In this document: piece after piece, positions 1-5,400 of the stretch
Numbering within the stretch: the first letter of the stretch is position 1
Layout: each line of letters begins with the position of its first letter
From: Lentisphaerota bacterium
GTDB taxonomy: Bacteria > Verrucomicrobiota > Kiritimatiellia > RFP12 > UBA3636
NCBI GenBank assembly: GCA_022837245.1
Contig: JALHHX010000136.1
Location: forward strand, 1 to 5,892
Length of the DNA stretch: 5,892 nt
Direction of reading: 5' to 3'
Program-made: the position numbers and the translations under genes
Notes under the pieces: model-generated
What the model saw: only the letters and a program-made list of their open reading frames with translations
What the model was told of the DNA's origin: nothing
The model's database searches: none

Positions 1-77
1 AGGGACTTGCCCATGCGAAGCCCCGCCTCGAATGTCGCCCGGTCTGCGGGCGACATGTGTTTCTTTCCTTTGGTCAT
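1..77 (-). CDS. Partial leftward gene, possible IS30-type transposase N-terminus
   Basis: A leftward frame begins with ATG at 77-75 and stays open to the window edge, giving about 25 residues. They begin MTKGKKHMSPADRATFEAG and continue LRMGKS, then a partial Leu codon. The pattern of a basic start, then [LM]-S-x-x-D-R, E-x-x-L and G-K-S-L, resembles the N-terminal helix-turn-helix region of IS30-family transposases. That family cuts and joins DNA to move its own insertion sequence. The match is short and made by eye, so it is tentative. A second in-frame ATG at 56-54 has a better ribosome binding site (AAAGGA, complement of 71-66, 9-base gap) and may be the true start, giving MSPADRATFEAG. 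If this is an insertion sequence, its right terminal repeat should lie between here and about 340, but I could not define it. It could also be another small DNA-binding protein. Confidence 0.4.
   Translation of the reverse strand, partial: MTKGKKHMSPADRATFEAGLRMGKS
32..56. repeat. Perfect 10-bp inverted repeat (hairpin) at start of leftward gene
   Basis: ATGTCGCCCG at 32-41 is the exact reverse complement of CGGGCGACAT at 47-56, with a 5-base loop. On the plus strand it is followed by a T-rich stretch (57-70), so it could act as a weak terminator for rightward transcripts. On the minus strand it covers the second possible start codon (56-54) of the putative transposase and could mask it in a folded transcript. 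Which role applies cannot be told from sequence. Confidence 0.6.
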
Positions 78-96
78 TGTTTCTTTCCGTTGTTTC

Positions 97-116
97 CCCT
101 GTCGGAGTTGACAGGG
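97..116. repeat. 7-bp inverted repeat upstream of the leftward gene
   Basis: CCCTGTC at 97-103 pairs perfectly with GACAGGG at 110-116 across a 6-base loop. It lies 20 bases upstream of the leftward start codon at 77, so in a leftward transcript it would be a 5' leader hairpin. There is no T-tract on either side, so it is unlikely to be an intrinsic terminator. Confidence 0.4.
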
Positions 117-160
117 ATGCGGGGAAAGCATACCGCCGCCGCTGGGTTAAGTAAATGCCA

Positions 161-178
161 CCACCCCCTAGGGGGTGG
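161..178. repeat. 18-bp perfect palindrome in the intergenic region
   Basis: CCACCCCCTAGGGGGTGG is fully self-complementary with no loop. It is preceded by GTAAATGCCA (151-160), similar to the GCAAATGCAA that precedes the next hairpin at 251. A gapless palindrome of this length could be a binding site for a dimeric protein or the tip of a repeat element. No T-tract follows on either strand, so a terminator is unlikely. Confidence 0.55.
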
Positions 179-248
179 GCGCTGGAAGCCGATCGGCAAC
201 TGATGGAAAAATCTTTCCCCGCCGCTTCCGCCTAGGCAAGGCAAATGC

Positions 249-271
249 AACCCGCCCTTTTCGGGCGGGTT
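249..271. repeat. 9-bp GC-rich hairpin flanked by AATGCAAC direct repeats
   Basis: AACCCGCCC (249-257) pairs with GGGCGGGTT (263-271) across the loop TTTTC. The hairpin is bracketed by two copies of AATGCAAC at 244-251 and 273-280. The stem and loop look like an intrinsic terminator, and on the minus strand the loop reads GAAAA. However, only two T residues follow on either side, so terminator activity is doubtful. A small REP-like repeat is an equally good reading. Confidence 0.5.
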
Positions 272-298
272 GAATGCAACTGGCTGCATCTACAAACT

Positions 299-333
299 GA
301 ATGCCTCCCCCTCCGCCCCGGGGGGTCGCATTC
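299..333. repeat. 13-bp imperfect inverted repeat upstream of the operon promoter
   Basis: GAATGCCTCCCCC at 299-311 pairs with GGGGGTCGCATTC at 321-333 in 11 of 13 positions, around a 9-base loop. The outer six bases (GAATGC/GCATTC) and the inner five (CCCCC/GGGGG) match perfectly. The 5' arm again starts with an AATGC motif followed by a C-run, like the elements near 151 and 241. It ends about 43 bases before the proposed -35 box. Its role is unknown. Confidence 0.45.
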
Positions 334-375
334 ACTTTGTCCGCTCACCTTTTTCAAAAAATGTGAAAACAATGC

Positions 376-404
376 TTGCAAAGTCCGCTGAAATGTTGTA
401 TAAA
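376..404 (+). promoter_or_regulatory. Predicted sigma70-type promoter for the three-gene operon
   Basis: TTGCAA at 376-381 (consensus TTGACA, 5 of 6 matches) is followed after exactly 17 bases by TATAAA at 399-404 (consensus TATAAT, 5 of 6). The spacing is ideal. Transcription would start near 411 and leave a leader of roughly 89 bases before the ATG at 500. The surroundings (345-410) are clearly more AT-rich than the rest of the window, which supports the call. No other promoter of similar quality was seen between the three genes downstream. Confidence 0.65.
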
Positions 405-499
405 CGTCTTTGCGCCGGCCGGTGGGTCGAAAGAGGGAGTCATCTTGCCCCCGGTTGGAGGACGTGCACGGAACCAACCCAAACGAATGAGGACGCAAA

Positions 500-1474
500 A
501 TGAACCGTGAAGGCTTATGCTTGCCAACGCTGGCCGCCATCGCCGTGGTGGCCTGGGGTTTGCGCGCTTCGCACGGAGGCATCCCGGATGCCGGGACCAT
601 GTCGTCCGCCGTGGATTTCCGGGACGCCCTCTTCGAGGCGCAGATGGACACGCTCCCGGCGCGGCACGCTTCGCGTGTCCAAAAAGGCGATTTTGTTTTC
701 ATCCCGGACGGAACGGAGTTCTCGGATGCGATGGGAGCCGCGCTCGGCGCGGCTCCAGACGGGCTGGAGCTGGTGGTGCGGGAGGACACGGCCGACGGGG
801 CCGCCGCAGTTGAGACCATCGACGGGACATGCGTCGCGCGCGTTCAGGCTCCACCGGATTACACGGCATACTGGCCGCTGCTGCTCCTCGCCACCAACGG
901 CATGCCAGCCGGGTTTTCCGCATGCGATTACGATCCGTCCCTTGTGGAAATATCGCTGACTTTGCACGCCGCGCCGCCGGTAATATTTCTCGACGGCGAT
1001 CCGGACGGCGTCCCCGGGGAGGTTTTAGAGAGCGCCACCGGGTTTTCGACGCCTCTGGACGGCGTTGGCGGGGAGGTGGAAGCCGTTCCCGCGGCCAGCT
1101 CTGCTTTGATCCCACTTGATCTGTCCGCCAGCTTTTCACAAACCAATTCGCAGTCAACCGTTGCCGTTCCTGATTTATCACACAGCAGAGTTTTAATCGA
1201 AGCGGAGGAGACCGGCGGCGGGCCGCCGCAGTTGCGGCCGACCCTGGAGACCATTCCCGAACGAGTGGCCATGGTTGTGCTGCATGGCGGCGAATACAGC
1301 GGAGGGCTGGACGTGCGTGGCGGAAACCTGGTTGTCCGTGTCCTGGGCGGCGTTTCGTTTGCCGGACCGGAGATTGCCGTGGGGCCTGCCGCCTCCCCGT
1401 CCGAACCCGTTTTTTACGAACCCGCGGTGCACGCGCCAACGGGCATTGTTTCAACTGTGTCGGGAACTATGTGA
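500..1474 (+). CDS. Secreted protein of unknown function, first gene of operon
   Basis: This 324-residue protein was not recognised. The ATG at 500 is supported by GAGGA at 489-493 with a 6-base gap. Residues 1-26 look like a signal peptide: an Arg/Glu start, a hydrophobic stretch LPTLAAIAVVAWGL, then a possible cut near ASHG. The mature part is rich in Ala, Gly, Pro and Val and acidic overall. It has only two cysteines (111 and 142), which could form a disulfide. Residues 155-164 read DGDPDGVPGE, a D-x-D-x-D-G pattern that might bind calcium, as the larger protein downstream probably does at several sites. Residues 266-295 are glycine-rich with alternating hydrophobics, suggesting beta strands. 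No transmembrane helix follows the signal peptide. The TGA overlaps an ATG (TGATG, 1472-1476) in the frame of the next gene, and the gene-to-gene gap is 29 bases, so translation may be coupled. It is probably exported with its two neighbours, but the function is unknown. Confidence 0.8.
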   Translation: MNREGLCLPTLAAIAVVAWGLRASHGGIPDAGTMSSAVDFRDALFEAQMDTLPARHASRVQKGDFVFIPDGTEFSDAMGAALGAAPDGLELVVREDTADGAAAVETIDGTCVARVQAPPDYTAYWPLLLLATNGMPAGFSACDYDPSLVEISLTLHAAPPVIFLDGDPDGVPGEVLESATGFSTPLDGVGGEVEAVPAASSALIPLDLSASFSQTNSQSTVAVPDLSHSRVLIEAEETGGGPPQLRPTLETIPERVAMVVLHGGEYSGGLDVRGGNLVVRVLGGVSFAGPEIAVGPAASPSEPVFYEPAVHAPTGIVSTVSGTM

Positions 1475-1492
1475 TGCGGGAAACACAGGGAA

Positions 1493-1498
1493 AAGGAG
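1493..1498 (+). promoter_or_regulatory. Ribosome binding site that fixes the LamG gene start at 1504
   Basis: AAGGAG sits 5 bases before the ATG at 1504. The same frame also has GTG at 1471 and ATG at 1474, but those lack a comparable site and would add ten or eleven polar residues (ending RETQGKGES) in front of an otherwise typical signal peptide. The 1504 start is therefore preferred. Confidence 0.8.
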
Positions 1499-1503
1499 AA
1501 TCA

Positions 1504-2436
1504 ATGAAATCGACAGTATTAATTTCAATGTTTCTTGTCGCAGTCGCCGCGCCGGACGCGCGCGCCTCCGTCATCAGGGCGGACGCCGTGGAGGCCGGGG
1601 AAGTGCGGACGCCGGTTCTTTCGCTGCCCCCGGGCGGCGAGCCGGACGCTGTGCTGTACTATCCATTCGAAGAGTCCAGCGGGCAGGTTGCCGTGGACTA
1701 TTCCGCAAGCGGCTTCGACGGCGCCGTCACCGGCGCCGTTTGGAGCTCCAGCGGGAGGTTCCATGGGGGCGCAATGTCGTTCGACGGCCACGGGGACAGC
1801 ATTTCCGTCGGGATGGAGCCCAACTTCCCCACATGGAACCAGTACTCTGTCAGCATCTGGTTTCTGCATGACGGCGGTGGCGACACCGGGCCGCAATACG
1901 GGCACAAGATGCTCGACATGACAAGCTGGTACCATGACTGGTATCTTAAGTTGAACCGGACCACGGATGGAAGCATCGGGGTTCTTCTGCAGGAAGGGGG
2001 AGTCGCGCGCGGCATGGGCGATTCCTCTAAAGACTACAGGGACGGCCAGTGGCACCACGTCGCGGTTGTGCGCGATGGGAACAGCGGGCAGTTCTGGGTT
2101 GACGGCGTCAAGACTGGGAACATCACCAATATGATTTCCGTCACCAGCACGTCCGCGCTTTGCGTCGGCAATTCCTTCAGCGGAGACTCCTATCAGCGCA
2201 AGGCATGGAGCGGCATGCTTGATGAAGTGCAGATATACGACCGGGCGCTCCCGGCCGCCGAGATAGGCAACCTGCACTCCATCGGGCTTCTGCGCCACCG
2301 CGGCGTGGAGGTCGCCACAAATCTTGTCGTGGGCGGCAGCTTTTCCGTTTCCGGCGGGGCGTCGTTCAAGGGCGGTGTCACGTACATGCTGCCGCTGGGG
2401 GATTTGTCCTGCGGTTCGTACACCAACGCGCCGTGA
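1504..2436 (+). CDS. Secreted LamG-like (concanavalin A-fold) domain protein
   Basis: The product is 310 residues. Residues 1-21 form a signal peptide: MK, hydrophobic VLISMFLVAVAA, and a likely cut after DARA. Residues 49-265 form a LamG/concanavalin A-like jellyroll. It opens with LYYPFEESSGQVAVDYSASG, then FDGHGDSISVG, then the hallmark GQWHHVAVVRDG...FWVDG, and closes with MLDEVQIYDRALPAAEI. Such domains bind sugars or proteins at the cell surface, often with calcium. No catalytic glycosidase motif is evident, so binding is likelier than catalysis. Residues 276-310 form a Gly/Ser-rich module with SVSGGASFKGG and PLGD. This module and residues 22-40 recur at the start of the next protein, so the two genes are related. 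The protein ends abruptly just after that module. The next gene begins 52 bases later. Start choice: AAGGAG at 1493 favours 1504 over in-frame 1471 or 1474. The LamG call is firm; the ligand is unknown. Confidence 0.92.
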   Translation: MKSTVLISMFLVAVAAPDARASVIRADAVEAGEVRTPVLSLPPGGEPDAVLYYPFEESSGQVAVDYSASGFDGAVTGAVWSSSGRFHGGAMSFDGHGDSISVGMEPNFPTWNQYSVSIWFLHDGGGDTGPQYGHKMLDMTSWYHDWYLKLNRTTDGSIGVLLQEGGVARGMGDSSKDYRDGQWHHVAVVRDGNSGQFWVDGVKTGNITNMISVTSTSALCVGNSFSGDSYQRKAWSGMLDEVQIYDRALPAAEIGNLHSIGLLRHRGVEVATNLVVGGSFSVSGGASFKGGVTYMLPLGDLSCGSYTNAP

Positions 2437-2488
2437 CGCCCGGCTGGAATTTCTGCGGACACAACTCAGGCAAACGGAGAAAAAGGGG

Positions 2489-5400
2489 ATGAAAAGAAGA
2501 TTGACAGCAACGGCAGCTATGGCCATCGCGCTTGCCGCCGCGGTGCCGAATCAATCCGGTCTGCATGCCGCCGACATCGCCGCTGACAGGGTGGACACCA
2601 GAGATGTCCGCACATGGCGGATCGGCTCGCCCTATGGCTTGTCATTGGATGCGGACGCGGAAGTCTCCGGCAGCATGTCCGTCTCCGGCGGGGCCGCCTT
2701 CCAGGGTGGCATGTGCCTCGTGGCACCGCTGGGCGACGTGCCGATGGGCCCGTTCACCAACACGGCGGAAACGGCGGCCCCGCAAGCCGGCGCGCCGGGC
2801 TGGTGGGCTGAATATGGCGTCACCACTGCAGACGCGGTCGACGACTTTGCCGCCGCCACCCAGGGGCAGGTGAAATGGATCGCCTCGCGGGCACGCGTCA
2901 TGCTCGACGATTCCGCCGCGCCAGAGGGCGGGGCGGGGCCGGGCGTGGACGCCCTTGTGGACGGCTTCGGCGGCGGCCCGGACTTCGTCCCGGCCACCTT
3001 GGGGCAGCTTAAAAACACGGCGGAGCCGTTCTGGATGCGTCTCGTCGAGCTCTCAGCCGCCGGCGGCCTCCCCTGGGGCGGCCCGGCGACGAACGACTTC
3101 GCGCTTGCAAACATCGGCCAAGTCAAAAACCTTTTCTCCTTCGACCTTTCCGCGGACACCGACGGCGACGGCATGCCTGACTGGTGGGAGAGCTATCACG
3201 GCCTCGACCCGCTCGATCCCGCAGACGCCCTCCTTGACCACGACGGCGACGGTTTGACCAACCTCCGGGAGTATGAACACGGCACAGGCCCGTCCAATGC
3301 GGACAGCGACGGCGACCTTGTCCCCGACGGAATCGAGCTGATGTACGGCACCGACCCGACAAAATGGGATACTGATGATGACGGGCTCAACGACATGGCG
3401 GAAATTGGATGGTCGGGAACAGACCCGCTTAATCCCGACACCGACGGCGACGGCGTGTCCGATGGGGACGAGATCTTCTGGGGGCGCGATCCAAATCTAT
3501 TCAACCACCCCTCAGAATGGGAACCGCATACCAACAAAATAAATCTGGTGGCCACGAAGATTTTCAGCTCTTACGACATTCCCGATTGGGCCATAGCTGT
3601 ACCGCCCTCGGAAGTCATATACAGCCGGAAATTCGAGATAGACCGGCAGAACGGGTGGACGCAGTATTATCTTTCGGCACGGCCGGACGGCGCCGGCGGC
3701 TGGGATCATGAAGGCTTGGCGGTGTATTGGATTGACTCGGGCGGGCAGTCGGGTGCCGTTTCCGATTCTGCCACGGACAGTCTGCACCTGCCTCTTTCGA
3801 GCACCGCGCACTCGGTTACAATCGAAATCCGGCAAACGGATTTGAACATGCGGGCGCCAACACCGTTGTACCTGTTGGAGTGGTCGCCGATAGTGGATGT
3901 TTCCAGTTCAGGTGCACACAAAGCCATTGTGGACGGCGTGGAATGCACCGCGTTCGCGGGCAACGGGGTTCCGATATATGTGGATGTCTCCCTCGACGTA
4001 GCAAACAGGCCGAAGGACGCCCCCGTCTCTGCGGAGGAAATGCCGGGCGTGGGGGCGCCGTTCCCCGGGGATCCCAGTTTGGTCTTCGAGCCAAACCCCG
4101 CGCCGCACGGCACGCCCGTTATAGGAGGCAGGATAAAAGCAGACGCGCCAGGCGTGTACGAGATGCCGGAAGTCAAAATCCCGCGGTCGCCGGCGGCTCC
4201 GATGTCGCAGGCTGGCGCAATCCAGCCTTTGTCCGCGCCGGGGGGCGCGGGCGGGGCGGATTTGCTGCTGCTGCTCACGCCGATGATCATGTTCGACGTC
4301 TGGTCGCACAGCGGATGCTCCCCGAATTTGAACTTCGATCCGGAGACGGCAATTTATTCGCCCGTGTATGAATACCCAGTCGACAGCGGATGCCTGAGAC
4401 GAAACTGGTATCGTGACGTGTCCGGCGGATCGGTGTGCACGTGCAGCCCATGGATCGAGTATGGAAACGAGTCGCTCGAAAGCTGGTTCTCCCATGAAGT
4501 GGAATTGAAAGAAGGTGGACAGGTTGTTGGCAAGGTCTTTTTCGAAGGGGCTGAAATCTGGAATGGCTCCACCTACCATTTTCTCGGCGAGAGCTGTGTC
4601 GAGAGAGGCGTCGAGCTGCTCTCCGGCACTGATGAATGCGGAGGCTGCTCCACAGGCTGCGCCGACGGGAACTGCGATGGTCTTGAAGGTGGCGGGTTGG
4701 GTTCCGTGGAGTTCCGCATCCCGCTTGGGATGCCTCGTGACGAGCAGGTCTCCGGCTTTGTGTGGTTCCGTGCTGAATATCCGGTGGTTGTGACCCGTGA
4801 TTTGTTTTACATTGAATCACGTTCAGACGCGCTCGTGTCCGATGCGACCAGCGGGGACGTGAGGACTGTTGTCTGCAGTGATGGGCGTGGCCGGACCATT
4901 GAGATTGCGGATATAGAAAATGGTGTGCTGCTCACGGTGACGAAGACTGTGGGCGGCGAGCTTGAACACACATGGGAAATCACCAATACAGGAGGAGCTT
5001 CCAGCCGTATCAGGATGCGCAAGATAAGCCGCGCCAATAATGTGATGAGCGATGTGGAATACTTCCTCCACGGCGGAAGCTGGACGGCGCACGACTATCT
5101 ATCGGGCTTCACATCGCAAATCGCGCAGGAAAACACACTCAATCAAAACTCGGGAGGGATGTTGCGCGAAGAACGGGTCGTCAAAGACGCCACCAACGGG
5201 GTCGTTTCGAGTTCGATCACCATATCCGAACGAGTGGGATCCGGCAATAACGCCGTGCTAAGGGAGGTGTATCAGGCTGAACGCGGTTATGATGGCGAGC
5301 TGATAGAGGATTTTGCGTCTTACTGGGTCGATTCGATCCATCACAACCGCAACGGACGCCCGAAAATGGTCTGGGGCGATTCCCGCGGCTGGAGCTTCCA

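Larger units (their letters stand above)
78..375. other. Gene-free intergenic stretch rich in hairpins
   Basis: I see no convincing gene between the leftward start at 77 and the promoter at 376. Open frames across it are short and of shadow-like composition. It holds the inverted repeats at 97-116, 161-178, 249-271 and 299-333. It also holds a separated 10-base inverted repeat, GCGGGGAAAG (119-128) against CTTTCCCCGC (213-222). Just before the promoter is a 6-base inverted repeat, TTTTCA (351-356) and TGAAAA (364-369), which could be an operator but is short enough to be chance. Confidence 0.6.

Noticed and set aside
108..136. Perfect TTGACA -35 box at 108-113
   Set aside because: At the correct 17-base distance the -10 position reads TACCGC, a poor match. 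The TTGACA is also part of the 97-116 inverted repeat.
270..503. Small rightward frame of 77 residues ending at the first operon gene
   Set aside because: It begins upstream of the promoter, spans the hairpin and promoter region, and has no ribosome binding site or recognisable motif.
798..1234. 15-base direct repeat GGGCCGCCGCAGTTG at 798-812 and 1220-1234
   Set aside because: The two copies are read in different frames of the same gene and flanking similarity fades at once. A chance match is plausible in such GC-rich DNA.
699..1454. Leftward open frame (251 codons) opposite the first operon gene
   Set aside because: It is extremely Arg/Pro-rich, has no domain, and overlaps a rightward gene that has a ribosome site and signal peptide.
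1525..2526. Long leftward open frame (333 codons) opposite the LamG gene
   Set aside because: It lies wholly antisense to a clear LamG protein. Its composition is shadow-like (rich in Arg, Ala, Pro, Val, with no recognisable domain), and such frames are common in GC-rich DNA.
4259..4290. Leu-rich stretch DLLLLLTPMIMF as a transmembrane segment
   Set aside because: Only about 12 hydrophobic residues (near 591-602) lie between a Gly/Asp-rich and a polar segment, too short for a membrane helix. A buried beta strand is likelier.
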